A DNA stretch of 64,000 nt from Acridotheres tristis (lineage: Eukaryota > Chordata > Aves > Passeriformes > Sturnidae), in the NCBI GenBank assembly GCA_037013685.1, contig CM072905.1, positions 7,637,491 to 7,701,490 on the forward strand, written 5' to 3'. Both the position numbers and the translations under genes were made by a program. Below are positions 44,201-57,700 of this stretch, in pieces. Below the pieces are notes generated by a model. It saw nothing but the letters and a program-made list of their open reading frames with translations, was not told the DNA's origin and searched no databases. How positions within the stretch are numbered: the first letter of the stretch is position 1; the number at the start of each line of letters is the position of its first letter.

Positions 44201-47200
44201 GCCCTGGGTAGTTTTAAACAGCTGAAAGTGCAGTTTGATTGTCAATATTTTCCTGAGGGGCTACATTTAGCAAGAATGATAATGTTCCCGAGTCATTGAC
44301 TGAAACTCTCTAATGGACTTGTTTTGTTTCTGGTGGAATTAAAGGCTTAGAGTATTGATAATACTTAGATGTGGAAACTGGTCAATATTTTCTACTGGAA
44401 AGTACTGCCGTAGAATATTTGATTTGTTTTTCCTCTATTAATATATTCCCCCCAAAAACCAACTTCATGCAGGAAATAAATATTGCAGAACAGGAGAATT
44501 TTCAAACATGGAGGCAGTGGTTGTGCCTAAGGCAACAGGCAGCCTCAGAGGAGGAGCTGGGATGAGCAGCTGCTTGCTCCCAGCTAATCCAGTTTGTAAA
44601 TCCCCACTCGGCACCGCTGTCCTGGGAGCTGTGAACAGCCCGGGGCTCTGCAGCCCGAGCCCAGAGCAGCTCCAGGCTGTGGCTGTGGCTGCAGAGGGTG
44701 CTCTCTGCTCGTGTGGGGGCTCTTCCCATCCTCTCCACCCTCCACGGAGCCTCCCCAAGGTGCCCTTTGGATCTCGTTCCAGCTGGCTCCCAATTAAATC
44801 CAGCTCAGGTCAGCTCTTGACAAGCAGCCTCCCTTGTAACTCGGGGAAGTTACCAGCCAGCAGATTCTTGAAATGCATCTTAAAAGGAGAAAGGTTTGGG
44901 CTGGGAGCCAAGATGATTTTCTGTCTTTCTTTACATTTTTTTTCCTCTCTCCCCTATCCTTCTCTCCAGCAAGTCTCTTGGCAGAGCTGTGGCTCAGCTG
45001 GGAGGTTGTGGGGACCGAGAGCACAATGTTAATTAGCTGTTGTACCTTCCAGCTTGTAAAACCCTGATAGAGACCCAGTTGTCATAATTAATGACCACAG
45101 AAATAGCAGAAGGGCTCTTAGACCTTGTGCTGAGGGATGTGAGCCAATTCCTTGGTACTGGAAACCAGAAGAGGATTGAGTGAAGGCAGGTTGTCCTGCG
45201 TGTGTGCAAAGGGTGTCTTGCATCCTCCTGAAGTGCCCAGAGTGGGATGTTTTGTGGGATACAGCTGCTCCCAAATATGAGCTGCTCTGGTGGCATTTCT
45301 GAAGTCACCTCTGTGTCAATAATTATAATTGTTTTTCATTAATAAGTTGTTTGGTGTCACACAGCAGAGATGGAAAAGGGGTTTCGTTTATAATTGAGCC
45401 CTCTGTGTTTTGTACAGAGCAAAAGGAAAGGAGTGAAGTGATGTTGTTTGCTTTGAGGCACTAAGTGTGAACAGGACAGTGACAGGACACAGACCAGGAA
45501 TTGCTGCTGGGCTGGGAGAGGAGCTGGAGCCTCTGTGAGGAGCAAATGCAGCTGCAGCAGCAGCCAGGTGTGTGAAGGTAACTCCTTGCTCCAGCTAAGA
45601 GCTGCTGAATGGTTGTGGGGTCTGCAGGTCCTGGGTTTGGGGTCAGCTGGGCTGGGAAACCAAGGGAGGGGCTGGAAGAGCTGTGGGGCTGACCTGCTCT
45701 CTGCTGGGAAATCCTGGAGCAAATCCTCCCAGCTCTGCAGGACGTGTGGAGAGGGGAAGTGTAAGAAGAACACAGGAAAGGATGGGGAGATGTTGTGGCT
45801 CTGGTGAGAAGTTCATGGCTAGCTGGGAGGTGGGCACAATACTGCTCTGATTGGGCATTTGAGGATGAGGCTCATCCTGGAAAATTCCTCTCTTTGTGGT
45901 GTGGCAGCTTCATGCTGCTGGTTCAGGAAAGTGAGTCTCTTAAGCATTATCCTCTGAGGATATTGGGTGGAACACGAGGCGCTTTGTGCTATTTTTGTAT
46001 TTAAGTGAATCATCAGAAGCCTGGCTGGGGTTATTGTGTGTGACCTCTGTGTCCCTTTGACCCTCCCAGTGTGATGCACAGCCAGCACAGCAGCAAGGGA
46101 GTTCCAGTGGCCCTGCTGGGCCCTGGATGCAGGAGGTGAGGTCCCAGCTCCCTGCCCTGCTTGGGGATGTCACAGCTGCACAGAGGGCATTGATCCTGTC
46201 CCTGTGACTGCTGGCTGACTGTGGGCACCCAGCCTCTGGAGCTCCTGACCTCCTTTGCAAAGCACCTGCAGCTGAGTGGGTGGGGATCAGCAGCTCCAAA
46301 GAGCTGGGGAGAGCAGGGAAGCCTCTTCTCACTGGCTACTCCTGGCAATTAAATCCTGAGTGTGACAGCATCTCTGCTCCCCAAAGAATTGTATTCCAGC
46401 CAAGGCAGACCCTGGCTGGGCTGGCCGAGCACAGGGCACTGGTGTGAGCACGGGGCACTGGTGTGACCCCAGCACGGCTGGGCTGGCTGAGCACAGCACT
46501 GGTGTCACCCCGTGGCTTTAGCAGCACTTGCTGGCAGAGCTCATTCCCCTGTTGGGCACGTACAGCTCCTGACCTGCCTTTGGTTCCCCCTTATCTACAG
46601 GAAAGACATTTCCAGCCTCTCTAATTAATGGCTCTGCCCTGCCAGGGTCTCAGTGAAGCATCAGCACAGGAAATTGGCCAGGCTAAGTGGTGCCTGTGTC
46701 TGGATCTGGGCTGCAAAGGCAGCCTCAGCCAGCTAAGATGAATTGTGGCTTAGTTTCCGAATTCATTTTTCATCCTCAGGTCTGACAGCAGACACAGGAA
46801 GAGCTCCTGTGCAGCCTGGTGTAACTCCTCCATCTGCAGCCTCATTTGTTGCAGATATCCCATGAGCTGATGGAGATCCAGGGCTGGCTGGGCTCTGTTC
46901 CTGGGGATTGCCTGTGCTGGGGTTTGGCAGTGGCATGCAGGGACCAGACAGCCCAACACCATTCCTCAGGGAGATAAGGGTACAAGACAAGGGGTGTGTT
47001 CTCAGGGAGCTGCTCTGATCTGACCTAGCACTTGGTGAATCTCTCAGCTGTCCCTGAATGTGGGTTCTGAGGTGCTGCCAGGCTCCCACACATGGTGATG
47101 CTGTGCTCTGTATCCTTCCTCTCAGAAAAAGCGAATTTATTTTACTTGTAATGAAGCATAACCGTGCACCAGGAGGCTCCTGTTCCTGTAGCCCTGTGTT

Positions 47201-48860
47201 CACCTGCTTTACTCTCTCTCCTTTATTTTCCTTGCTTCTTGTCTGCCTCCTCTTTCGGTTTCTCTCTTTTTTCCTCACCCTTCCTTCCCCTGTAGCTCCT
47301 GCTTGGCAGGGAGCTGTGGTCACCTCTGCTCAAAGGTTCAGCAGTGTCACCTTGGGCCTCAGCCTTGTCACCTGTCCATGTGTGGTCCAGGTGAGCTGAG
47401 CTTTGAATTTCTAATCCTGGCTCCTTTGCTGGCCTTAGGTGCCTTAGGACAGGTTTTGGCTTCCACATGCAGGGTGGGATTGTTGCTAAAACAGCCCCTG
47501 TCTGGGGCAGTGTGAGGTGGATCAGGTTCAAAGGAAAACAGGTACAAATGGATTACTCAGACTTGCTGGCCAGCAACGTGTACCTTCAGTTTCAGTACCT
47601 TTACCTTCCCTGGGCTGGGAGTGATCCCTGCAGGAGCAGCCCAGCTTTAGGCTGCAGCTGGATTCACTGGGGGCCAGGTAGAGCTTCCAGATGTGCCCCC
47701 TGGCTCCAGGCAGCCCAAATAATCTGCCTTGCACCAGGAGGGGACTGTGTATCTGTGCCTGAAGGCCAGCTGGGAGCAGACCATGCTGCTGGAAGCTCTC
47801 AGTTATTTGGGGAGGCTGTCAGGTAAGTGGGGAGCATCCATTTCCTCTCCAGAAGCTGTGCCAAAGGCTGGCCTGCCAGCCAGACCCAGTCCCCAGCACC
47901 TCCCTGGGCGTGTTAAACCCTGTCTTTCCCCTTACACAGACTCCTTTGGAGCTACTGGCTCTTCCCCAGCCCTGGGAAGAGCTGGGAGCCTGTGCCCTGT
48001 TGCCAGAGCAGCCAAGAGGAGTTTGGCCCTGGGGAAAGGCTGTGACAGTGCTGGGCACCCTGGGGACAAGCTGCACCTCCCCACAGGTTTTTTTCCTTGC
48101 TTTTGAAGCGCTTATATTTGCTGTTGTTGGCACATAAGGACATTTTGGAGGCTGTTGGGTGGCTGAGGAAGGACAGCAGCAGCATTGTCCCATCGCTCTG
48201 GTGAAACAGCAGCTGGGAGGGAAGGAGCAGATCTGCTGGAGGAGGACAGAAGCTGAGTGTTCTCACATGGGGTGGCTTTCAGCCTGTGAGAGGGAAAGTG
48301 CATTCTGCAGGAATAGCTTTTCCTGGCATTGCACTTCATCTTGTTAATAAATCTCTTACAACACCTCCCTGCAGAGCCCCTCAAGGAACTGGCTAACCGG
48401 GAGAAAGTGGAGATCCGAGAAAAGCCTCCTAATCCATTATCAGCAAATGCAATCAGACTCTCCATCTGCTATTCCAGGCCCCTGCAGCCCCACAACTGGG
48501 AGCCAGCCCCTGCTGCCTCCTGCACAGATGTTTGGTCACTGTGTGTCTCTCTCTGCATTCAGCCTGGTGTCACCTCAGATTAGTGGGCTCATGCTCAGAG
48601 CCTGTGCTTGCCCTGGGAAGAGCCAGGTAAAGCTGGCAGACTGAGGTAGGCACACCTTGGCTGGAAAACAAGAGCTGGGTGGTTCATGGATAAAATAAAT
48701 GTATTGCTGTGTGCTCCAGTGTGGAAATGAGGGCCTTGTCTTGGGCAGGATTGTGTTGGAGAGAGTCTGCAGGAGGAGGAGGAGACAGAAAGAACCTGTC
48801 CTGTGATGGAAGTTTAATAAGGACACAGGTGGGAGTGCTTGGTTTTCTTCCCCCTGCCTC
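38200..48860. other. Intergenic region, no gene supported; AT-rich first part
   Basis: No open frame here resembles a conserved protein or shows a consistent exon structure. The first part (about 38.9-42.4 kb) is AT-rich and largely repeat-free with many TAAT and ATTA cores; the later part (about 42.4-48.8 kb) is rich in CAGCTG, GGAGCTG and similar words typical of bird intergenic DNA. Long non-coding transcripts or enhancers could lie here but cannot be shown. Confidence 0.5.
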
Positions 48861-48861
48861 T

Positions 48862-48965
48862 GAATCACAGAATGATTTGGGTTGGAAGGAACCTTAAAGA
48901 TCATCTCATTCCTGCCATGGGCAGGGACACTTCCAGCAGAGCAGGGGCTCAGCCAGTCTGTCCTG
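48862..48965 (-). mobile_element. CR1 3'-end fragment, minus orientation
   Basis: The plus strand reads GAATCACAGAATGATTTGGG, then TTGGAAGGAACC, AAAGATCATCTCATTCC and TGCCATGGGCAGGGACAC, the reverse complement of a CR1 terminus. The low divergence from the usual CR1 end suggests a fairly young insertion. Its 5' limit is unclear. Confidence 0.88.
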
Positions 48966-51900
48966 GGACACTGACCTCAGGTCTGTCCACAGAGGAGCCC
49001 TGGGAATGGCAGCATCTGGGGAATGCACACCCTCGGGATGTGTGCCAGGTGTGCAGGTGGGCACCACGGGGACAGTCCTGCCTTGGAGGAGTCTGTGATC
49101 TAAGCTGGGGACCCTTCTTTGCAAGGAGGGCACAAAGATGTGACCTGACTGCAGATGGCACCTGAGCATGGAGCCCAGGTTTGCTGTGCTGTGGTCCTAC
49201 AACACCAACCCTCCATCCCTCAGTGATATTAAAGCAAACACTGGATTTTTTCGTTCCCTCCATCCCTCCTGCTCCTCAGGCTGGACACCCCAGCGGGGCT
49301 GAGGTTGGAAAGGAGCTCTGGGTGTTGCTGCTCCAGCAAGGCCAGCACCAGCACGAGTCCCAGGACTATTCCAGCTGCATTTTAGACATCTCCAAGGATG
49401 GCAAACACCTCCTCTGTCCCCTCAGGGGTTGGGTTCACTCCACTCAGGGGCTGGCCCGTGTTTGTACCCGAGCTGGTGGCCCTGGCTGGCCTTGGTGGCA
49501 GTGGGATGGAAATCTGCCAGCAGAGCACTGGGTGTGCAGCCACCAGGGCACCTGTCAGTCTGTGCCAACCAAGCCATGCTTTGTCCACCAGCCCCATGTT
49601 AACGTTTAGGCACCTGCTAGCGTTTCCTACTTTTCCTCTTTTTTCCTGTGTCCTTTGAACTATTCATTATTCAGGATAAAAATCTGTCCCAGGTAATTTC
49701 ACGATTCAACCGCACTAAAATGAGAAAAAGAGCCAAAGTAACAGCAGGTAAAGAATGGTTTAATTTAGTAACTAATTTTCTATAAAGTAATTATTTCTTT
49801 AAAAACCTGGGATTTGCTCAAAGTATCCCAATTACTTTTTTCATTATGGCTACAGAATGAAGTGCTTGTTTAATTAGTAAACATTTGGCATGCCTTTAAA
49901 TAGGTTTTTAATTACATTAAAGGGACACTGTCAAGGTGTCTTTCATAATTTTAATAGACCTGGATTTCTTTTTTCCCTTCACAGTTGGATGCAACTCCTT
50001 GGGTTTGATTGGCTGTTCCAGACAAAAACGGGAGAAACCATTTCCCTGGAAAAGAATAAAAAAAGTGAGGCTCATTTGTGGGTTTGGAGCTGAGCTGTGG
50101 TCTCCCTACCTCCTGTTTCTCACCAGCAGGACTTGCAGCCTCCTTTGCAGTCCTGAGAGTGACCCTGTGCTGAACACCCAGAGCTAAACCAGCAGCTTGT
50201 GCCCCAAAATCTCCTGGTGCAGCAGCTGCCTGTTCTGCACCTCACAGCTGCTCCCAGGAGGAGCTCTCCTAATAATTCACCAGTGCTCTAACTGAGCTGG
50301 GTGTGACTCCAGGAGGGAGCTGGGCTCTGGGTCAGCCCCCAGGCTCCTGCTTGCCTTTGGATTTGCTGTCTGCTCCTTCCCTGGGCTGTGAGATGCTGCT
50401 GGCAGAGGCCAAACCTGATTTAGCTGGACCTGCCCATGGTCAGTGATGGATGAGGCTCAGAGCAGCTGCCCCGAGCCTGCCAGGGGCTGTTTGTCTGTGT
50501 CACAGGAGCTGAGGCCTCTGCTCCACTTTTGGGGAAGGTTCACTAATTGAGAGAGATGGGAGCTGCTGCAGGCAGAGGCAGCTGGGCTTGAGCAAATGTT
50601 TCCTGGGGTGTCCCCGAAGGGAAAGCAAACCAGAGTGTGGGGGTGTGTGACACAGGGGCTGCCTGGGGACACGGGCCAGTCCCTTCTGTCCCCTCTGAGT
50701 CATGTCTCTGCTCTGCTCCCCAATGTTTTGCAGGCTGAACAAGCAGGCTGAAGTGCCTCTGGCTGAATTTCTGCCTGTGTTTCAGATATCCTCTCTCTCC
50801 TCTGAGGAGCAGGAGCTGCAGGGAATGAAAATATCCAGCGTCTTTGCTTTAATATAATTGTCTTTCTGCTTTGCTGGGTCCTGGCAGGCTCCCCTGAGGC
50901 CACATCCTCCTCCAGCACGCTCTGAACACCTCTTCTTGGTTTCCTCAAATTTTCCCCTTACTCCCATCTGTTCTGCTCCTCCCTATCCACCACCTGCTCC
51001 TTCTTCCTCCTGCTCTGTTGGCTCTCCACGAAGTCCTTTGCTTTTCTTGCAATGACTGTCAGCCCCCCATGTGGCCCTGAATCCAGCCACTGATCCTTCC
51101 TGACCCCAAAGCAGATGGAGATGTGGGAATGGCTCCTGCCCCTCCACAGTCTGGAGGGTCCCTGGGCAGGAAAGATCCTGCCTGACACACCCAGAGCTGG
51201 GCATGCACAGCCTCTCATCCACCCCCCTTCCTGGAAGGAATTGCTGCACAGCTTGTCCACCCACTTTTCCTGAAGGAAAGTGATGCCCTTTCCTGCTTCC
51301 AGTTTCCAGGGAGACAGCAGCTGGGAAAGCACTGGAAGTGCTGGAGCTGGCAGGAATGCCCAGCCCACCATCGGTAGTGGCAGCCAAGGGGGCCCCTCTG
51401 CCCCACCTGTATCCCACCCATCAGGGGACAGAGGGACCCCTGGGAGCAGCTCCTGCTCCTTTGTCCTGCTCAGTAAAACGGTGTGGCAGCTTCCTGGGCA
51501 CAGGGAATGCTGCTGTGGGAACTGACCCTTTCCCAAGTCCCTCTTTGCTTTGGGGAATCAGGGCTGGGGAGGGCAGTGTGGTGGTGGTGGTGGTGCAGCA
51601 GTGGGGTCACGGTGGGAGCTGTGCTGCCGTGCCAGTGTCCCCTGTCCCCTCTGTCCTGGGGTGGTTGTCCCCAGGAGGCACCGGGGGATGGATGCTGGGA
51701 TGGAGGGGCACAACCCAGCCTTGGGAATGTGGCTGCCCTGATCAGCTCCGTGCCCTGTCCCCAGTGCCACAGGGAGCTGAGGTCCCTGAGGTTTAATTTC
51801 CACCCCAGCTCCCTGCACCCCTCACTGACAGACATTTCTAGAAGCAAGTGAATGGTTGTGAATATCCAAGACTTCCATAAAATATGAATGCATGACAACA

Positions 51901-52388
51901 TCTGCATAAATTATTCAAGATAATCAGGATGAGGGATATTTCCCTGGCAATTTCATGGGGGCTCCTGGAGCTTGATTGTCCCACCTGCAGGGTGTGTGCC
52001 AAGCCCCCCTAAGGCAGAAAGGGAAAGTCCTGAGCATCTCAGGTCTCCCAGCTCCTCCCCTTGCTCTCCTCGAATTGCCAACTGCTCTCCCTCCTGCCTC
52101 GATGTGCTTTCCCCCAGCTCCCAGTGCTATTAACACCTCTAATTAGAGCTGCTTATTGATGTACTGCTGTTTATCTAAGTGCAGCTGATCAAGGCAGAGA
52201 AGCTGTGGAGCCGAAGTGAATCTCACCCTCCTGCAGCCTGCACAGCCAGCACGGCACTTCCTGGGGCTGGGGGACAAGGACACAAAAATCCAGATAGGGA
52301 AAAGCAGAGCAGAACAAGGCTGTGGCTGGGCCCGGTCCCTGTGTGAGTTACTCCAGGTAATGTTGGCATTTTCCTACGGGAGGAACCC
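48966..52388. other. Intergenic region, no gene supported
   Basis: Open frames on both strands are uninterrupted only because of GC-rich composition; none is recognised. A small GTG trinucleotide repeat lies at 51579-51596. An AT-rich, low-repeat island occupies 49630-49960 and is reported separately as a candidate regulatory element. Confidence 0.5.
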
Positions 52389-52571
52389 TCAGGAGAAGGG
52401 TTTCCTTTTGTGTCCCTAACTATAATTAGTGATGCCCCATCCAGAGCACCCTGTGTCAGGAAAATCCCATTGGAGCAGGGGGTTCCCCAAGGAGGAGAGG
52501 TTTTCTTTTTCCTGAGGGGTCAACCAGAGCAGATCCAGGATAGATGGATGGATGGATGGATGGATGGATAG
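52389..52571 (+). repeat. Duplicated module, copy 1, with short GGAT tail
   Basis: The segment starting TCAGGAGAAGGG and ending CAACCAGAGCAGATCCAGGA is closely matched by a second copy at 54026-54180, 1637 bases downstream in the same orientation. It ends in a GGAT tandem repeat of about seven units (52538-52571). No coding potential or known family was recognised. Confidence 0.8.
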
Positions 52572-54025
52572 AAGGATGCTCATCACAGGACACTCATGAG
52601 CACAGGGACCATGTGAATTTGAGCACTGAGGCAGGATCCAAACCCCCAAAATCAGCTGGACAGAGGGTTTTACCCCACACTGGGGTGCTGGGGGGCACAA
52701 TCCTGCTCTGTCTTCCCAGGGCAGGGATTGGAGGGGCCTGTGTGTCTGCACTCCATAAAGCCACCCCAGGTGAGAGCAATTCCCCAGGCAGCATTCCAGG
52801 CTGCTCCTGGTGTGAGCAGAGAGAGGAAGGATTAGCAGAGCTCTGTGAAAACACACCCTTGCACTCTGCCAGCTGCACACCAGGCTGTGCAGTGACTTGT
52901 GCCAGCTTTCCTGCCTCCTTCACTTGGTTTGAACCCAACATCTCCTGAGCCACCAGCTCTGACAGAGGATGGTGGCACTTTGCTGCAGGAGGCAGGATTT
53001 GGCTGTCCCTAAAGCATGGCAGCCCCCTGGCACCTCCCAGCAGCCATCCCAGCCACAAGGTGGAGAGGCTGATGTGCTCCAGGAGTGCTTCCCTTCCCCC
53101 TCGCTATCAGGGTTTATTAATTCCTTGCTTGGTGAAGTCTCTATTAATAATGGCTGCAGGATCTGGCTGGGAAGCTGCGTAATGAGATCCTCTGCTGGCT
53201 GTTCCTCGGCTGCTGTGATTGTATTTGGAGGACAAAATTCTATGTGGATTAATTAAAATGAAAAACAAAAGGAAAGAAAAAAAAAAAGCAGGGTTGTTTG
53301 AATTATTTACTAGTTTCCAGGAGACAAAGCAGTAATTGCAAGTGTCTTATTGCAGGTGTTTGGAGAGGAGATGCTCCCACCTCTAGGCTAGGAGCAAAGT
53401 CTGGTTATTTACTGGTGTGGAGGAGACTTATCAATCCTCTTTAAGACCAAGTGCAGCTCCAACTGCTCCTCAGTGTGCTGATTCTGATTTTCTCCTTTTC
53501 CTTTTGGAAATTCAGAAGACAGAGTCTCTGAGATCTTTGATGTGGGTAAATGTGGGAACAAGCTGTGCCAGCAGCGTGCTTTTCTCTCCTGAGCAAGGAA
53601 ATGGAGAGGGAGAACCCCAAACCATCCTTCCCTGAGGAACTGCCTGTCCTCTGTTGGCTTTTCCCCCTGCCAGGGTCCCTCTGGGTCACACAAATGCCAC
53701 CATGTGCTCCTTTTGGTGCCACTTTCTGGATGTCTGTTGTGCCAGGGGGATGCTGAGCCTGAAGGAGTGGAATCACCCATGATGGAGCCAAATGTCCTTT
53801 GGGGACGAGGTCTGGTCCCTAATGGACACATCTGGGTCCCTAACCCAGGGCTGGATCCCACCCAGGGAAAACCCACCACGTGTGTCACAGCTGTCCCAGG
53901 GCACTGGGGTGGCTTTGGCAGTGTGTCCCAGCCCTGGGAAGGAGGGTTGGTACAAAACCAGCTGTTCAAATCCTGGCTTCCTTCACAGACTCTCTGGATG
54001 AGCAGCATTTCAGGGAATGGCTCCA

Positions 54026-54175
54026 TCAGGGGAAGAGTGTCCCTTGTGTCCCTGCCTGTAATTAGGGTTGTCCCATCCAGACTGCCTTGTGTCAGGAAAA
54101 CCCCATTGGAACAGGGGGTTCTCCAAGGAGGAGAGGTTTTCTTCTTCCTGAGGGGTCAACCAGAGCAGATCCAGC
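54026..54175 (+). repeat. Duplicated module, copy 2
   Basis: This is the second copy of the module at 52389. The closest match covers CTTGTGTCAGGAAAA through GTCAACCAGAGCAGATCCAG with scattered substitutions. It is also followed directly by a GGAT-type array, but a much longer one. Confidence 0.8.
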
Positions 54176-54753
54176 ATGGATGGATGGATGGATGATGGAT
54201 GGATGATGGATGGATGGATGATGGGTGGATGGATGGATGATGGATGGATGATGGATGGAGGGATGATGGATGGATGATGGATGATGGATGATGGATGGAT
54301 GGAGGATGGATGATGGATGGATGGATGATGGATGGATGATGGATGGATGATGGATGATGGATGGATGATGGATGGATGATGGATGATGGATGGATGATGG
54401 ATGGATGATGCATGGATGATGCATGGATGATGCATGGATGGATGATTGATGATGGATGATGGATGGATGATGGATGGATGATGGATGGATGGATGGATGG
54501 ATGGATAGATGGGTGGATGATGGATGGATGATGGATGGATGATGGATGATGGATGGATGGATGATGGATGGATGGATGGATGGATGGATGATGGATGGAT
54601 GATGCATGGATGGATGATGGATGGATGGATGATGGATGGATGGATGGATCGATGGATGGATGGATGATGGAGGATGGATGATGGATGGATGGATGGATGA
54701 TGGATGGATGATGGATGGATGGATGGATGGATGGATGGATGGATGGATGGATG
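54176..54753 (+). repeat. ATGG/ATGATGG minisatellite, about 0.58 kb
   Basis: The array mixes the tetramer ATGG with the heptamer ATGATGG in irregular higher-order order, with variants such as GGAGG, GCATGG, GATCG and ATTGATG. Minus-strand open frames across it encode only Ile-His-Pro-Ser runs and are artefacts of the repeat. A length-polymorphic locus is likely. Confidence 0.97.
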
Positions 54754-57700
54754 CTTTTACTGCCCTTTTACTCGAGTGCTGCTTCCATTGATTGCCTCCT
54801 TCCATCTCTTTTCAACCCAGGGCCTCAGGAGCTGCCTAATTGATTTCAAAGGGAACAGGACTTGCTGGAAATTGAGTTCTGCATTCCTCCCTGCCTCTGT
54901 GACAGAGCACCTGGCAGCTCCAGCCTCAGCTCCTGCAGCAGTTCACCTTCACTGGCTTGTCTGTAGGAGAACTATAGAAAAGAAAGAAAAATGAAGGAAA
55001 GAGGTACAAAAAATTCCATTTAACAATATAACGGTGTGATCAATATTCCTTTGTCTCCATATTCAAATTGTGATCCTGCTGAGCAGGAACAAGTGGAGCT
55101 GCCTTGTTGGAGATGAAAAGTTAATCTTGAAAGCCAATAAAGATTTAGGGCAGTGTAATTGCTTTAATATTTGATGGTTAAGACTATTCAAACTTTAAAT
55201 TTTTAACCAAAGGACCTGGATCCTTGGCAATGGAGATGATTCCAGATGAGGAGCAGTGGGAGAGAACCCAAGCTGTGGCCTTGTGGCCTGGGATGGGGAC
55301 CCTCAGGAGGGACAGGGGACAGCTGGATGCTGCCTGTCCCCAAAAGCACCAGCAGTGAGTGGAGAAGGTGAAAAGGAACAGGATGGGAAGAGGAGCTGTT
55401 CTATAGGAGAAGGGGACCAGCCCTAATGGGGATCACAAAGCACAGCACCCCTTTCCCTCCCCTGCTGGATGGAGGGCTGAATTAAACCCCAATCTTTTCC
55501 ACTGTTGTGATTTTACAGTGTTCTTACAGGAAGGGAGCACATTAGGGATGAGGTAGATCATTATGTGCTTATATTATCAGCACTAAAGCAGTCTCTTAAT
55601 TCCTAATTCCATCATTGTCTGACACATTTCTTTGTGAGTTTCCAATTTATCCATATTTTTCCCCTCTGTCTCCACTAATAGAAATTGCTTTGTTGTTAAA
55701 CTCAATTTCACTCTTGACTGGATTGAAATATGCTTATTTCCTTTCTAAAATAATAATAATAATAGTAATAAAAATCTAAAATTATTTCCACTCATTGTAT
55801 GTGAAAAGTGAACATTTTTCTTCATGTAGTCTCTCAGGTTTGAACGTCTGAGGGTTTCAGAGGTTTATTTTCTAACAGTCTAATTTCATGATCCCCATAG
55901 CTGGGGGCTTTCCATTTGTTTCATCATGAATTTGAATAACTCAGGATAGTTTAGGATTTCCTGGATTAATTTTGAAGTCTCTTGGCAGAGATGGGGCTGC
56001 AAAATGAGACTTCTCCCAGTTTCAGCCTCCTGATACAGCAACTTTTAACACAGCTGGGGGTGGTGGGCAGCCAAAGGAATTGCCTTGACCTGGAGAGTTC
56101 TGCAGCTTGGTGTCTCCTCCTCAGCCCCCAGTAACTCCATCCTCCAGTAATCCCCAGCACCACCAGCTCCCGGGGCTGTGCCTGGAGCTGCCATCACCTT
56201 CTGGATGGGGCTGGCAGGGTGAGGAAGATGCTGGAGGCTCCCAGGATCTCGGTAACAAAAGCCACCTGTGCCCAGGTCCTGTATCTGCTCCACCAGCTGG
56301 GCTGGGCATCACCCAGAGCAGGGCAGGGCTCTGTGCCAGGGGTGGCTGCAGGGAGCCCAGCAGGAGGAAGGGATGCCTCTCAATATCCTCACAGCAGCCC
56401 TGGCCTTTGCTGGGCTCCCCTGCTCTTCTCCTGGCTGTGTCCAAACACAGCCTGGGGGCTGATCCTGCCATGCCCAGTGTGTCCCCAGAGGTGTCCCCAG
56501 AGTCCCCAAAAGGCAGGTGAGCCAGGGAGCTGAGGCTCAGGTCCTGACTGAGCACAGACAAGCACAGGGCAGAGGCACAAACTCCTCACAAACCCTGCAG
56601 GAAGGGCTGTGAGCACTGAGCAGCAGCCTTGCCTCTCCCTCACTAATTAAAAGGCTGGAGACCTCTTGCTCTTCTCACCCCTGACTTGATTTCCTTTAAT
56701 TACAGCTGAAACTTGATATATCTTGTCCCTCTTAATTTGGCTGAACTTTCCTCGTGCTCCAGCACCTCTCTGCTCACTGCAGTGACTCCCAGCTCTGGCA
56801 CTCCCCAGGCGCTTGCAGGGGAGTGAGTGCCCTGCTGGGCTCATTTTGGGATGTTGCTGTGAGCCCTGGGTCAGTCCTTGTGGATATGGGAGCCTGTCGG
56901 GGGGGGGTTAAGCTCTCCCTTCTTCCCAGCACCTTGAGCTCCAGCACGTCTCCACCCTGTGCACGGTGATGCCACCAGGCGTGTTCCACAGGGGATGAAA
57001 TCCATCCTCATCCTCTGCGGTGGCTGGGGGGGAGCTCCTAGACTCCCCCGGGCCAGGGAGGCAGCACTTGCTGCAGGAGCTCAGGATAACGTGCTAACAA
57101 GCCTGGGACGCTCCTCCAGAGGATTTTTCTTGTCCTTTCGGTGCTAATCCAATGGCTGAGCAATGTATTGTCCTCCCGGGACCGCACCGGGCTGGGAAAT
57201 GTGCACAGCTGAGTGTGACAGAGGCACGGGGGGAGGCAAACCTGAACTGGCAGCTGGGAGAAGCCTGCCCGGCAAAGGGACAGATCCAGCCCTCGGGGCT
57301 CACTCTTTCCCTTTTTTCCTGGCCCCCTTCCCGGTGAGGGCTCTCTGGGGTGTTTAGCCTCAAATAACCTCACCCAAATGGAGGAAGGATGCTCTCTCCC
57401 CTGCAGGAGCAGTGGTCCAGCATTTCCCACCCTTCCCTGCTGCTCCCCTTCACCCTGGGCTCGCTCCCTTCTTTGTTTCCTCTCCCCTGCCTGGATGGAG
57501 CTGGGCAGAGCTGCCCCGTGAGGGAATTCAGGAGCTGCAGCGATCCAAACGCACCTCCCTTCTCTGCTGCACTCATCTTCCCTTCTCTTTAATTTTTAAT
57601 TGCTGCTTGTGTTTCCTCTGGGCATCTCCCTTTGCAGCCGGGCAGCCAGGAGCCCTTCGTGACCGATAAAGCTGGTTCAGGTTTTCCTTTCACCTCTTGT

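Noticed and set aside
50958..51907. Overlapping 140-190-codon ORFs in the gene desert
   Set aside because: No recognisable domain, no splice structure, and openness on both strands points to composition only.
54010..54805. Long minus-strand ORFs rich in Ile-His-Pro-Ser
   Set aside because: They are translations of the ATGG/ATGATGG minisatellite and have no start or splice context.
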